Shown piece by piece: positions 1 through 9,205 of a stretch of 64,000 nucleotides of DNA; position 1 is the stretch's first letter, and the number at the start of each line of letters is the position of its first letter. This stretch comes from Hanstruepera flava (GTDB taxonomy: Bacteria > Bacteroidota > Bacteroidia > Flavobacteriales > Flavobacteriaceae): contig NZ_JALJCW010000003.1 of assembly GCF_023634025.1 (NCBI RefSeq), positions 62,001 to 126,000 of the forward strand. The letters are read 5' to 3'. The position numbers were made by a program, and so were the translations under genes. The notes under the pieces were generated by a model, which saw only the letters and a program-made list of their open reading frames with translations, was not told where the DNA came from and ran no database searches.

Positions 1-739
1 CTGTACCGCCTCCAGCTGCCACACGACCAAAAACACCTTTATTATTCTCTTCTTTTATGGTAAGGTTTATCGTTTTATTTTCACCATCAACTACTTCTCC
101 TGTAAATGCTTGTGATTTCGTTTTTGTATCTACAACCTGTATTTTTTCAATAATTTCTTTAGTCAAGTTCTTTGTTGTAATTGATGGGTCGTCTCCAAAA
201 AATGGTTTTCCATTTACTAATATTTTGTTGACTTCTTTACCATTTACTTTTATAGTTCCATCGTCTTCTACTTCAACTCCAGGTAATTGTTTTAATAAAT
301 CTTCAACTGTAGCATCCTTTTTTGTTTTAAAGGATTTTACATTAAATTCTAAAGTGTCTTTTTTAATGGTAATTGGTGCGGCAGTTTTAATAACTACTTC
401 ATCTAACGAATTAGAAACTTCCAGCTCAATATTTCCCAAGTTAATAATAGGTTTGTTTAAATCTATTTTCCTAAAATAGGTTTTATAGCCTACATATGAA
501 ATGTATAAATTAACCGATGCGTCAGAAGTCTTATTCTCTAATCTAAACTTACCATCTTTATCTGTAATGGTGTAAGTAATTACTGTGCTATCCTTTATTC
601 GCTCTAAATGAACAGTAGCAGATTCTAAAGGATTTTTTTCATCTGTAGAACTAATAGTTCCAGATATTTCGAATTCTTTTGATTGTGCAAAACTTAATGA
701 AAAACAAAAAAAAGTTAGTATCAGAAATGAATATTTCAT
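1..739 (-). CDS. TonB-receptor-like outer membrane beta-barrel protein, 5' part only
   Basis: The gene runs off the left edge of the window, so only the N-terminal 246 codons are visible. The ATG at 739 opens a typical signal peptide (MKYSFLILTFFCFSLSFAQ). It is followed by a carboxypeptidase-regulatory-like domain at about residues 25-100 (…ITDKDGKFRLEN…, YISYVGYKTYF) and then a plug-like region with SNSLDEVVIK, LLKQLPGVEVEDDG and VNGKPFFGDDPS. This order is seen in the Bacteroidota outer-membrane barrel family related to TonB-dependent receptors, often about 800-900 aa long. The C-terminal barrel is outside the window. The substrate cannot be told. The open frame on the other strand at 57-479 is a shadow of this gene. 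Confidence 0.85.
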   Translation of the reverse strand, partial: MKYSFLILTFFCFSLSFAQSKEFEISGTISSTDEKNPLESATVHLERIKDSTVITYTITDKDGKFRLENKTSDASVNLYISYVGYKTYFRKIDLNKPIINLGNIELEVSNSLDEVVIKTAAPITIKKDTLEFNVKSFKTKKDATVEDLLKQLPGVEVEDDGTIKVNGKEVNKILVNGKPFFGDDPSITTKNLTKEIIEKIQVVDTKTKSQAFTGEVVDGENKTINLTIKEENNKGVFGRVAAGGGT

Positions 740-833
740 GAAATTGATTGATGATGGTTGGATTATTACTTTTCAGAAAACGAAAGTAATACGATAATCG
801 TATGAATTTTCTTAAAAAAAAGATAAAGTTATG

Positions 834-2138
834 TTATTTTTTCCTCATGTAAACACTTACAGGAACACCATGAAAATTAAAATGTTCGCGTAATTTATTC
901 TCTAAAAATCGTTTATAAGGATCTCTAACATACTGTGGCAAATTACAAAAGAAAGCGAACTGCGGTTGGGGTGTTGGCAGCTGCATGATGTACTTAATTT
1001 TCACAAACTTCCCTTTATAAGCTGGTGGCGGGTAGCTTTCTATAATTGGTAGCAATACCTCATTAAGCTTACTGGTTTTTATTTTTTTAGAACGGTTTTT
1101 ATAAACCTCAACGGCTGTTTCAATAGCCTTAAAAATTCGTTGTTTATTCAATACTGAAATAAAAACTATTGGCACATCGGTAAACGGTTCAATTTGAGAT
1201 TTAATATACTTCTCAAATTCTTTTATGGTTTTATTATCCTTTTCAACCAAATCCCATTTGTTGACCAAAATTACTATGCCTTTTCGGTTGCGTTCGGCCA
1301 ACCAGAATATATTTTGCACTTGTCCATCAAAACCTCTAGTAGCATCTAACACCAATAAACAAACATCACAATGTTCTATAGCACGAACGCTTCGCATAAC
1401 GGAATAGAATTCTAAATCTTCTTTTACTTTAGACTTTTTTCTAATCCCTGCCGTATCTACTAAATTAAATTCGAAACCAAAACGGTTGTATTTAGTATCA
1501 ATAGCATCTCGGGTTGTTCCAGCAATATCAGTTACTATATAACGGTCTTCACCAATTAAGGCGTTAATAAATGACGATTTTCCAGCATTTGGTCTTCCAA
1601 CAACTGCAAAACGCGGTAGGTCTTCCTCTACTACTTCTTCTTTTTCTGGTAAAGCCTCTACCAAAGCATCTAATAGGTCGCCTGTTCCACTACCATTAAT
1701 ACTTGCGATAGTATAATAATCTCCCAACCCTAGTGAATAAAACTCAACTGCGTCTTCAGCACGTTTGGCATTATCTACCTTGTTTACTGCCAAAAAAACA
1801 GGTTTCGTTACTTTTCGCAACAACCTGGCCACATCTTCGTCCATACCTGTTACACCTGTTTCTACATCTACCATAAAAATTATGGCATCGGCTTCGTCAA
1901 TAGCAATTTCAACTTGTTTATCAATTTCAGCTTCAAAAACATCATCGCTTCCAATTACGTAGCCACCAGTATCAATTAAAGAAAACTCTCTACCATTCCA
2001 ATCGCTCTTACCATAATGGCGATCTCTGGTTACACCACTCACGGCATCAACTATGGCTTCACGTCGTTGAATTAAACGGTTGAAGAACGTTGATTTCCCA
2101 ACATTAGGTCTTCCTACTATGGCTACAATATTGCTCAT
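834..2138 (-). CDS. der: Ribosome biogenesis GTPase Der (EngA)
   Basis: A 434-aa protein of normal length for the family. It has two tandem GTPase domains, each with its own P-loop: GRPNVGKS near residue 9 and GRPNAGKS near residue 182. DTGG / DTAG switch-II motifs and NKVD / NKWD base-recognition motifs are present in the two domains. The C-terminal part (from about residue 350) matches the KH-like domain and ends in a basic tail. Der is a cytoplasmic essential factor for maturation of the 50S ribosomal subunit. The start ATG at 2138 places the first P-loop at the usual distance. A TATATTTG -7 box lies about 20 bp upstream (2157-2164, minus strand). It sits near era, another ribosome-assembly GTPase on the same strand. 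Confidence 0.97.
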   Translation of the reverse strand: MSNIVAIVGRPNVGKSTFFNRLIQRREAIVDAVSGVTRDRHYGKSDWNGREFSLIDTGGYVIGSDDVFEAEIDKQVEIAIDEADAIIFMVDVETGVTGMDEDVARLLRKVTKPVFLAVNKVDNAKRAEDAVEFYSLGLGDYYTIASINGSGTGDLLDALVEALPEKEEVVEEDLPRFAVVGRPNAGKSSFINALIGEDRYIVTDIAGTTRDAIDTKYNRFGFEFNLVDTAGIRKKSKVKEDLEFYSVMRSVRAIEHCDVCLLVLDATRGFDGQVQNIFWLAERNRKGIVILVNKWDLVEKDNKTIKEFEKYIKSQIEPFTDVPIVFISVLNKQRIFKAIETAVEVYKNRSKKIKTSKLNEVLLPIIESYPPPAYKGKFVKIKYIMQLPTPQPQFAFFCNLPQYVRDPYKRFLENKLREHFNFHGVPVSVYMRKK

Positions 2139-2237
2139 TACTTATAAAATTTGGTGCAAATATAATGATAAGCTTATGATTTCGTTATATTTTAGTGCTA
2201 ACAAAAAAGTTAACCGTTATACATTTTCATTAATTTA

Positions 2238-2744
2238 ATGTCCATTAACAAACAAGATATTGTATTACGCCCGCGATTTAAAAAACTGCTGAATAAAAAA
2301 AACACTTATTATTTGGAACAGTTCAAAATCGCTAAAACCAGTCAAAAGGATTTTATAGTTTCAATAATTGATGATCATGTATTTCTTAAACTACCTAAAG
2401 ACAAACAGCAATTTTGGTCTCCGCAATTACATTTGGAAATAAATGAAGATGGTGAAAAGACGGCTGTCTTACATGGTGTATTTGGTCCTAACCCAACAGT
2501 TTGGACCATGTTTATGTTTTTTCATTTTATTGTCGCCGGATTATTTATAGCTTTTGCTATTTGGGCTTACTCAAACTGGACTTTAGACAATTCTTACACC
2601 ATTCAGCTAGGTGTTATGTTTTTATTGGTGATCTTATGGTTTGTACTGTATTTTGCTGGACGAATTGGTAAAGATTCCAGTAAAGAGGAGATGCATGATT
2701 TGTATAATTTTATGAATGAAATTATTGAGAAAACTAATTATTGA
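2238..2744 (+). CDS. Conserved-type small membrane protein of unknown function
   Basis: 168 aa starting at ATG 2238. A soluble N-terminal stretch of about 85 residues (basic start, then mixed beta-like sequence) is followed by two strongly hydrophobic segments near residues 90-110 and 120-142, and a short acidic C-terminus. I do not recognise the family. The gene is divergent from der and convergent with era: its last 7 bases overlap the 3' end of era (2738-2744). Position between two ribosome-assembly GTPases could suggest a housekeeping role, but nothing in the protein shows that. Confidence 0.75.
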   Translation: MSINKQDIVLRPRFKKLLNKKNTYYLEQFKIAKTSQKDFIVSIIDDHVFLKLPKDKQQFWSPQLHLEINEDGEKTAVLHGVFGPNPTVWTMFMFFHFIVAGLFIAFAIWAYSNWTLDNSYTIQLGVMFLLVILWFVLYFAGRIGKDSSKEEMHDLYNFMNEIIEKTNY

Positions 2745-3616
2745 TTGTAACCAAAACGTTTCAGCTGCTGTTGGTTGCTACGCCAATTTTTGTTAACCTT
2801 TACATATAACTCTAAATGCACCTGTTTACCAAAAAACTTTTCTAAATCTTTTCTGGCTTCCATGCCTACTCGTTTTAATGCTGAACCCTTATGACCAATA
2901 ATAATCCCTTTCTGGGTTTCTCGCTCGACCATAATGACCGATCGCATTCTAATAATGTTTTCTTCTTCTAAAAATTCTTCAGTATCTATCTCTACAGCAT
3001 AGGGTATTTCCTTTTTGTAATGCAGTAAAATTTTCTCTCTTATAGTTTCGTTTACAAAAAACCGTTCCGGTTTGTCTGTCAATTGATCTTTAGGGTAAAA
3101 TGGTGGCGATTCTGGTAAGAGTTCTATAATGCGATTAAACACTTCTTGAACTTGAAATCCCTCTAAAGCTGAAACTGGAAAAATTTCTGCGTTTGGCACT
3201 TTTTCTGACCATAAAGCAACATATTCTTCCAATTGTTCTTGGTTTGACTTGTCTATCTTGTTTAAGAGTAATAGAACGGGGGTTTTAGAATGGGTTATTT
3301 TATTAAAAAATGCTTCATCCTTTAATTCCTTTTCACCTATTTCTACCATATAAATCAGCACGTCTGCATCATCAAAAGCCGATTTCACAAAATCCATCAT
3401 AGATTCCTGTAACTCATAAGCTGGTTTTATAATGCCTGGCGTATCGGACAAAATCATTTGAAAATCTTCTCCGTTTACAATACCTAGAATCCTATGACGT
3501 GTTGTTTGGGCTTTTGATGTAATGATGGACAATTTCTCTCCAACAAAAGCATTCATCAAGGTTGATTTGCCAACATTTGGATTTCCTATAATATTTACAA
3601 AACCTGCTTTATGCAT
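2738..3616 (-). CDS. era: GTPase Era
   Basis: 292 aa, normal for Era. The N-terminal GTPase domain has the P-loop GNPNVGKS at residues 12-19, a DTPG switch-II motif and NKID. The C-terminal KH type-2 domain has the GIIIGHKGSALKRVG loop near residue 240 that binds 16S rRNA. Era is a cytoplasmic or membrane-peripheral factor in 30S assembly and 16S rRNA processing. The start ATG at 3616 is preceded by a good flavobacterial promoter (TATCTTTG on the minus strand at 3634-3641). The end overlaps the convergent membrane-protein gene by 7 bases, so no terminator fits between them. Confidence 0.97.
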   Translation of the reverse strand: MHKAGFVNIIGNPNVGKSTLMNAFVGEKLSIITSKAQTTRHRILGIVNGEDFQMILSDTPGIIKPAYELQESMMDFVKSAFDDADVLIYMVEIGEKELKDEAFFNKITHSKTPVLLLLNKIDKSNQEQLEEYVALWSEKVPNAEIFPVSALEGFQVQEVFNRIIELLPESPPFYPKDQLTDKPERFFVNETIREKILLHYKKEIPYAVEIDTEEFLEEENIIRMRSVIMVERETQKGIIIGHKGSALKRVGMEARKDLEKFFGKQVHLELYVKVNKNWRSNQQQLKRFGYNQ

Positions 3617-3633
3617 TGAATTCTTTTTTTTTG

Positions 3634-3665
3634 CAAAGATAAGTTTTATAATACTAAACCAACAA
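3634..3665 (-). promoter_or_regulatory. Promoter of era
   Basis: On the minus strand a TATCTTTG box (3634-3641) fits the Bacteroidota -7 consensus TAnnTTTG. TTG triplets at 3660-3662 and 3663-3665 lie 18 and 21 bp upstream, at the -33 position. The box sits about 18 bp before the era start codon. Confidence 0.6.
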
Positions 3666-3783
3666 TTCTATTTAATGTAAGGCTGATATAAAAGGTTTAA
3701 TATCTTTTTTAACTGTAAATTTTTTTGACGGTTTTTTTTAATAATTTAGTCCGATAATGCTGAATCTCTAAAAACGTATTCAT

Positions 3784-4476
3784 TTGACACAGAAAATTCG
3801 TCTATTAATTTTATGTCCTGTATTAATTTTGACTTCAATTTCTATTTTTAGTCAGAACCAATCCACAGAAATAGACAGTACTCAAACAGAAGCCTCCATG
3901 CCTTTTAGAAAAGGTAGATGGTTAACTGGTTTAAGTGGTTCCATAGGGTCTGGATCTACAGTGAACAAAGCAACTGATATTAAGAGCATTAGCAACAATT
4001 ATAACATTACAATTAGTTCTGGCAAGTTTTTAATAGACAGATTGAATATCGGTTTAAATGCGTCTTTAGAACGCAATAATATTGAAGAGGAAGGCGTTGA
4101 AGAAATAACTTCTGAACTGTTTTTTTTAGGCCCCAAAGCCTCCTATTACTTATCTAAAAACAAAATTGGCTCTGTATTCTTTAGCCTCTCTCCTGGTTAC
4201 ACACGTTACAGGGACAAGCTAGGTAATTTAATAAATAATGAATACATAGAAAGCGAGAGTACGGGAAGTGGATTTGGTTTGCTGGCTATTTTTGGGTTTT
4301 CTTATGTTATTTTGGATCGCGTTACATTCGATCTGGGTTTAAACTTTAATAATTATTGGCTAGATGTACAGCAAAAACAGTCTAATTCAGAAATTACTGA
4401 TAATATTACATTTGACTTAAGCAATATTTCATTCTCATTTGGATTCAAAATATTGATAGACAGTAATCCGCTATGA
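3784..4476 (+). CDS. Predicted outer-membrane beta-barrel protein
   Basis: 230 aa from a TTG start at 3784; the nearest in-frame alternatives would cut into the signal peptide, so TTG is preferred. An N-terminal signal peptide (to about residue 24, ending in SIFSQ) is followed by alternating hydrophobic/polar strands rich in Gly, Asn, Tyr and Ser. The pattern fits a porin-like or OmpA/OMP_b-brl-type small barrel (…GPKASYYLS…, FSLSPGYTRYRD…, …NISFSFGFKILI at the C-terminus). It overlaps the next gene by 4 bases (ATGA), so the two are probably translated together. Function unknown. Confidence 0.7.
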   Translation: MTQKIRLLILCPVLILTSISIFSQNQSTEIDSTQTEASMPFRKGRWLTGLSGSIGSGSTVNKATDIKSISNNYNITISSGKFLIDRLNIGLNASLERNNIEEEGVEEITSELFFLGPKASYYLSKNKIGSVFFSLSPGYTRYRDKLGNLINNEYIESESTGSGFGLLAIFGFSYVILDRVTFDLGLNFNNYWLDVQQKQSNSEITDNITFDLSNISFSFGFKILIDSNPL

Positions 4477-5588
4477 TAAAGAAATTACTATACATATTTG
4501 TTTTATCGCTTTGTTTTAGCCTTAAAGGATATGGACAAAACAAAGATGATGTTATTAAGTCTGACACTTTAATTAAGGCCAAAAAGTTTCAATTTGTAGC
4601 TATTCCCATTATTTTTTATACCCCTGAAACCAATTTTGGTTTTGGTGGTGGAGGCCAATTGTTTCTTTTAAAACAAAAGAACATTTATAATGACCGTGTT
4701 TCAAATATTTTTTTCGATGTCGTATTAACTTCCAACAAACAGATAATAGTTGATGTAATCCCGCAAATATATTTTGGAAAAGGCGATTACTTTTTAGATA
4801 TGAATTTTAAATGGAAAATTTTTCCCAATTCATTTTGGGGAATTGGGAATAATACACCAAATAGCAATTTAGAATCTTATGATATGACCTCAACGATTCT
4901 AAAAGTTAGTTTTTTAAAGCGTTTGCCACCTGCTTTAAATTTTGGATTTGAATACATATATGAAAACTACGATGTCACCGAAGTTGAACCAGATGGTCTA
5001 TTAAGTTCGGATAATATTGTTGGTAGTGATGGTGCAGTTATTAGTGGATTTGGTGTAATTTTCAATTTAGATTCCAGAGACAACATAGGGTCAGCGCTTT
5101 CAGGACACCTCGTTAAAATTAATGCCCAGTTTTCTAGTGAATTGTTTGGAGCCACGCAAACTTACAATAAGTTTATTGCTGACTTGAGAACTTACCGATC
5201 TGTTGGAGAAAAGAGCATTGTAGCCCTTCAAGTTTACTATGAAGGCAACTATGGCAACCCTCCATTTCAAGGATTGGCCTGGTATGGTGGTGGCAATAGA
5301 GCACGTGGGTATTATCAGGGCCGGTATATTGACAAAAGCCTATATCTAGTTCAAGCTGAATATCGCTATCGCTTTAAACCACGATGGGCTTTAGCCGGAT
5401 TTGGTTTATTTGGCAAGGTTGCGAATGAGCAAAGAGAGCTATTTAACTTTGACCATCTAAAACCTAGTGCTGGAGGAGGAATTAGATTTAAACTATTAAA
5501 AAATCAAGACACTTGGGTTAGATTGGATGCTGGTGTTGGAGTAGATGGTAGTCATGGTGTATATTTTGGTATAAATGAGGCTTTTTAA
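4473..5588 (+). CDS. Omp85/BamA-TamA-family surface antigen barrel protein
   Basis: 371 aa with a signal peptide (to about residue 22, KGYGQ). No POTRA repeats are seen; the protein starts almost directly with a barrel of the bacterial surface antigen (D15) type. The RARGYYQGRY stretch near residue 273 corresponds to the conserved (V)RGF/RGY motif of Omp85 lid loops, and the C-terminus ends in Phe after a typical last strand. Members of this POTRA-less group are common in Bacteroidota and mostly uncharacterised. It overlaps the preceding barrel gene by 4 bases and is followed by a hairpin terminator at 5677-5706, so the two genes form an operon. It is unlikely to be the essential BamA, which is much longer. 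Confidence 0.8.
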   Translation: MIKKLLYIFVLSLCFSLKGYGQNKDDVIKSDTLIKAKKFQFVAIPIIFYTPETNFGFGGGGQLFLLKQKNIYNDRVSNIFFDVVLTSNKQIIVDVIPQIYFGKGDYFLDMNFKWKIFPNSFWGIGNNTPNSNLESYDMTSTILKVSFLKRLPPALNFGFEYIYENYDVTEVEPDGLLSSDNIVGSDGAVISGFGVIFNLDSRDNIGSALSGHLVKINAQFSSELFGATQTYNKFIADLRTYRSVGEKSIVALQVYYEGNYGNPPFQGLAWYGGGNRARGYYQGRYIDKSLYLVQAEYRYRFKPRWALAGFGLFGKVANEQRELFNFDHLKPSAGGGIRFKLLKNQDTWVRLDAGVGVDGSHGVYFGINEAF

Positions 5589-5676
5589 AAAGTGGCTGTC
5601 TTATTGTATTCTTTATCAGCAATGAATTTTCACGAATTCTTTTAATAACTATCTATAAACTTAATTAAGGGTAATA

Positions 5677-5706
5677 AAAAAGGCTTGAATGCTATTCAAG
5701 CCTTTT
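5677..5706 (+). terminator. Rho-independent terminator after the barrel operon
   Basis: Arms AAAAGGCTTGAAT and ATTCAAGCCTTTT pair around a short GCT loop and end in a T-run on the plus strand. This closes the 3784-5588 operon. Confidence 0.85.
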
Positions 5707-5851
5707 GTGGAGACTAATCCAAAGTTTATTCCTTTTTTTATCAATCAAAGTTTAGTGGAATAACGCATTTCAAAGATATTAATAAGACCTACCGGTTAAG
5801 TAGGTATGATTTAAACTACCTTGTTTTTGATGTAAACCGATTAAATAAAAC

Positions 5852-5887
5852 AAAAAAGCTATTAACCCGTGGGTTAATAGCTTTTTT
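5852..5887. terminator. Bidirectional terminator at the end of the Sus-like operon
   Basis: Perfect arms AAAAAAGCTATTAACCC and GGGTTAATAGCTTTTTT with a 2-base loop. The A-run and T-run allow termination from either side. It follows the last gene of the minus-strand SusC/SusD operon by 22 bp. Confidence 0.85.
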
Positions 5888-5909
5888 AATTTTATAATTG
5901 GTTACAAAA

Positions 5910-6812
5910 CTAATTGTTTTCTTGTGCGACTAACTGATTGTTTCTATCATAAACACTGTAACTTCCATCAGCTACTTCAACGTATCCAACCATCATAACT
6001 CCTCCCGAGCCATTATTTGAATCTTGGCTTGTAGATGTATACAATCCATTTAAATCCAGATAAGCCTCAAAAGTTCCCACTTTACCAAATGTCAATCGTA
6101 ATGGCACAGCTATCTCTGGGCTAGGATCAAAACCATTAGTATCCCATAAATCAACCATTATGTTATGAACACCATCTGATAACTCACCTGTCCATAAGTT
6201 ACTTGGATTAGAAGGCTCATAAAGACTTTCTGGACAATCTCCTGTAAAAGCATAAGCTTCAAACGTATCTAAATACACATCAAAATCCATATCGCATAAA
6301 TGATCATCTAAATTATCATCATCCCATTCCAACAACATCGTAGCATTTTGATTGGTGTAGTTTTGAATGGTAATATTCATTTGAAATGGCTGATAAAAAG
6401 CGGCCGTAGTTCTTGAATCACCAATATTAATTACAGCATTTTCCGTATCTTCTATAGTAAAATCTCGATTTATAGTTATAGAAGCCGATGCTGTTGTTTG
6501 ATATGCCGGAATGTTAATATAACCCGTTGCAGGCAATGAAATATCATTACCATCGGCCGTTCCGCTTTCCTGAAAAATGTATACACGAACCTGTTTATTG
6601 GTTGGCTTATCTAAAGTTGCTGTTAAAACAATCTCTTGATCACCTTCAACATCATTAAAAGTAAAACTACCCGTGGAGCTTGTAACCGTTAATGTAGGTT
6701 GGTTAGAATCAATATAGACATCTTCAACATCATTATTCTCACAAGATAGTATTGCCAGTGATAATAATGGCAACACCAATACCTTGCATGTATTTATAAT
6801 ATATTTTTTCAT
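5910..6812 (-). CDS. Surface lipoprotein of the SusC/SusD locus, Calx-beta-like
   Basis: 300 aa from ATG 6812. A frame open further upstream to 6884 would overlap the previous gene and lacks a signal peptide. The lipobox is LAILSC, with Cys near residue 24, so this is an exported lipoprotein. The following acidic, Thr/Ser-rich region (…DQEIVLTATLDKPTNKQ…, SASITINRDFTIEDTENAVINIG) resembles a Calx-beta or Ig-like module. The C-terminal half (…EAYAFTGDCPESL…, GFDPSPEIAVPLRLTFG) is not recognised. It is the last gene of the operon with SusC and SusD, in the place where SusE/SusF-like surface ligand-binding lipoproteins usually lie. The ligand is unknown. Confidence 0.75.
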   Translation of the reverse strand: MKKYIINTCKVLVLPLLSLAILSCENNDVEDVYIDSNQPTLTVTSSTGSFTFNDVEGDQEIVLTATLDKPTNKQVRVYIFQESGTADGNDISLPATGYINIPAYQTTASASITINRDFTIEDTENAVINIGDSRTTAAFYQPFQMNITIQNYTNQNATMLLEWDDDNLDDHLCDMDFDVYLDTFEAYAFTGDCPESLYEPSNPSNLWTGELSDGVHNIMVDLWDTNGFDPSPEIAVPLRLTFGKVGTFEAYLDLNGLYTSTSQDSNNGSGGVMMVGYVEVADGSYSVYDRNNQLVAQENN

Positions 6813-6825
6813 TATCTTATTTGTA

Positions 6826-7674
6826 TTAAAGTTTAACGTATGTTGCTGTATAGGTAACAAAGGTTGAGTTTCCTGAAAAACCAATAGTGTATTCTAACGT
6901 AATATCTCCAGTTGTTGGATCTACTGTTCCCAAAACGTCAGTTCCTTCCAATAGGTTGCTGTAAATTCCCGCTAGATTTTGCTGTGGGATTACAATACTG
7001 CCACAAACTTCTTGAAAAATAAACCCTTCACGAACACCTCCATTTAAAACACCAACATCCCATGTTCCAGAAGTAGCTGTTAAATATTGACCCTCTTCTA
7101 TTTCAACTAAAGTTTCAGCAGGATGAAAATTACTTGTTCCTGAATCTGATGTTACGGTTAGAGCATACGTTCCTCCTAAATCTGAAGAGCAAGTAGCTTG
7201 TAAATAAATGGTAACCGTTCCTGTATTACCAGAAGCCACAATGTTATTGTTCGATGCTGAAGAACCTCCTGTTATATTCAATACTACAGTAGCCGGATTT
7301 GCTGGATCTAAAGCCCCAGAATGCACAACGATGGGAAGATTCGCAAACGTATTTCCTCCTTCAATGGTAACAGATCCTGAATTATCAACAAAATCAAATT
7401 CAACACCCTCTGTAGCGGTAGATGAAGGATCGAACTCAAACATGGCACTTACATCTTGATCTAAAGGAAAACCATTACCTCCTGTAATACTTAGCGGAAC
7501 TGTATAAGTGTAATCATCGGCATTGTCATTAAGAAAATAACCTGTAACTTCGGCTGAAGGAAATGCTAATACATAAGGTCCTTCATTAAACACTTGTTCG
7601 TCGTCATCCAGCACACAAGATGTTGCTGTTAATGATACTGCAAGCAATATGATAATATATTTTATTGTTTTCAT
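6826..7674 (-). CDS. Surface lipoprotein of the SusC/SusD locus (SusE-position)
   Basis: 282 aa from ATG 7674, where the signal peptide MKTIKYIIILLAVSLTATSC begins. A longer frame up to 7713 would run into the susD end. The lipobox ends in TATSC with Cys at residue 20, followed by the acidic LDDDEQ stretch typical of surface-exposed flavobacterial lipoproteins. The N-terminal half reads as a Calx-beta or DUF1735-like fold (…VSAMFEFDPSSTATEGVEF…, TIEGGNTFANLPIVV). Its end is 13 bp before the next gene and its start 26 bp after the SusD-like gene, so it belongs to the same transcript. A role in ligand binding on the cell surface is inferred from position only. Confidence 0.75.
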   Translation of the reverse strand: MKTIKYIIILLAVSLTATSCVLDDDEQVFNEGPYVLAFPSAEVTGYFLNDNADDYTYTVPLSITGGNGFPLDQDVSAMFEFDPSSTATEGVEFDFVDNSGSVTIEGGNTFANLPIVVHSGALDPANPATVVLNITGGSSASNNNIVASGNTGTVTIYLQATCSSDLGGTYALTVTSDSGTSNFHPAETLVEIEEGQYLTATSGTWDVGVLNGGVREGFIFQEVCGSIVIPQQNLAGIYSNLLEGTDVLGTVDPTTGDITLEYTIGFSGNSTFVTYTATYVKL

Positions 7675-7700
7675 GTTTCTATTTTTTTTAATGTTCGTAT

Positions 7701-9200
7701 CTACTGCATCCAAAACGTGTGTCTATCAAAAGCTGCATTTGCACCTTGACTAGGTACATTAGCTGAATTTGAAGCTAATTCAGCAGTAGGATATAATAAG
7801 TTTGATGGAAAAACTGGAGATACTGCTCCAGCAGGAATAGGTATATTTGAAGGGAATTCGGTTCTAACCCTATCCATCCATACTTCAAAACCAGAAATAA
7901 ATCCTCCAGCTATCCATTTTTGGGTTATTATGGCTTCTATTTCATTCCCTAATCCATCAGCAGAATCCCAATTAATAATAGGATTAATACTATTAGACTC
8001 ATAATCATTTGCTGCACTAACTGGGTTTGGCACACCTAGCTCTTGGAACGAAGCCGCTATACCTGATCTGTACAAATTACCCGGACTACCCGTAATAAGG
8101 CCTCTTTGAGCGGCTTCAGCTTGCAAAAACAAAGCTTCTGACAATAACATTAAAGGTGCGTCTTGTTCACTAGAATTCAAGATTCCTGGACCAAGGTTAG
8201 ACACTAAATTTGAGTTGTATTGATTATCGTAAACATTCTGTGGCACACCTATATAATCACCACCAACTGGTGTAAACAATCTAGCCACTCGCGGATCATT
8301 GTTATCCTTTAGAAAATTCACATAGGTATCACTCCCTCTTGTCGCACCACCATTAGGCCCTGGAGATCCTCCTCCTGCGGTAAACCCATGTACAAAATAA
8401 AATGGGTTTTGTTTACCGGCTTCATCTATATATCCTGGATTTACATTTACAGACTGTTCAATAAACCCAACTCCGTTATTCATGATTTCACTATATTCAG
8501 CTGTCAAATCTTCGCCTGTATTTACTTGACGCAATAGCATTCTTAATTTAAGAGTATTGGCAAACTTTTGCCATGCTACCATATCACCACCCAAAATAAC
8601 ATCTGTTGTTACAGCTCTGGTATTGGCGTCTGCATTTGCTATCATGTTAATAGCAACATTTAACTGATCGTAAATGGCATCATAAATTGCTTTATCATCA
8701 TCATAGGCCGGTTGTGTATTTTCACCTCTTTGAAAAGCCTCACTGTAAATAATATCTCCATACATATCCACCAGTGCTGCAAAATGATAAGCTTTCATTA
8801 TTTTGGCTATTGCCTTATAATAATCATAGCCACCCTCTTCAAAATTTTCTATGTAATGGTAACTGTATAAAGCTAGAGTATAAGTGTTATTCCAAAGTGA
8901 TTGGTACGTATCATTATTTATGATATAAGATTGTTCTGTTTGGTACCAAACACGATCTCCAGAATCTGAAATAACACCTGCATAAATTCCTCCCAGTAAG
9001 TTGAATGAATTATTAGCATTATTGGCATTGTACATCATATCTGCACTGTATTTTTGTGCCGCTGGCAAAGTAAGCTCTGGTGTGGATGATGGTGGATTGG
9101 TTGAACTATCATTCACATCCAAAAAATCGTCACTACATGATACCACTAAAGTTAGCATCAAAAAAAGTAACATGTTGATTTTAATATTTCTCATTTTCAT
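7701..9200 (-). CDS. SusD/RagB-family nutrient-binding outer membrane lipoprotein
   Basis: 499 aa with a lipoprotein signal peptide (LLFLMLTLVVSCSDDFLDVN; Cys near residue 22). The CSDDFLDVN start is characteristic of SusD-like proteins. The helical TPR-like body is visible in the middle (YDYYKAIAKIMKAYHFAALVDMYGDI, then QKFANTLKLRMLLRQV…). It fits the SusD_2-type branch in which the C-terminus reads …FPSNLLYPTAELASNSANV. The protein caps the SusC barrel and hands over the ligand. The gene lies 5 bp downstream of the SusC-like gene. The nature of the ligand (sugar, peptide or other) is not shown, and no hydrolase gene is linked. Confidence 0.93.
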   Translation of the reverse strand: MKMRNIKINMLLFLMLTLVVSCSDDFLDVNDSSTNPPSSTPELTLPAAQKYSADMMYNANNANNSFNLLGGIYAGVISDSGDRVWYQTEQSYIINNDTYQSLWNNTYTLALYSYHYIENFEEGGYDYYKAIAKIMKAYHFAALVDMYGDIIYSEAFQRGENTQPAYDDDKAIYDAIYDQLNVAINMIANADANTRAVTTDVILGGDMVAWQKFANTLKLRMLLRQVNTGEDLTAEYSEIMNNGVGFIEQSVNVNPGYIDEAGKQNPFYFVHGFTAGGGSPGPNGGATRGSDTYVNFLKDNNDPRVARLFTPVGGDYIGVPQNVYDNQYNSNLVSNLGPGILNSSEQDAPLMLLSEALFLQAEAAQRGLITGSPGNLYRSGIAASFQELGVPNPVSAANDYESNSINPIINWDSADGLGNEIEAIITQKWIAGGFISGFEVWMDRVRTEFPSNIPIPAGAVSPVFPSNLLYPTAELASNSANVPSQGANAAFDRHTFWMQ

Positions 9201-9205
9201 AATTT

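Larger units (their letters stand above)
5589..5909. other. Intergenic region with two terminators
   Basis: A 321-bp gap between the end of the Omp85-like gene and the end of the lipoprotein gene on the other strand. It holds two strong hairpins (listed separately). A weaker one between them, ACCTAC/GTAGGT, lies around 5788-5806. I see no open frame, tRNA or promoter that convinces me. Confidence 0.5.

Noticed and set aside
57-479. Open frame of 140 codons on the plus strand
   Set aside because: It lies on the opposite strand of the TonB-related barrel gene, which has a signal peptide and clear domain motifs. The plus-strand translation has no such features.
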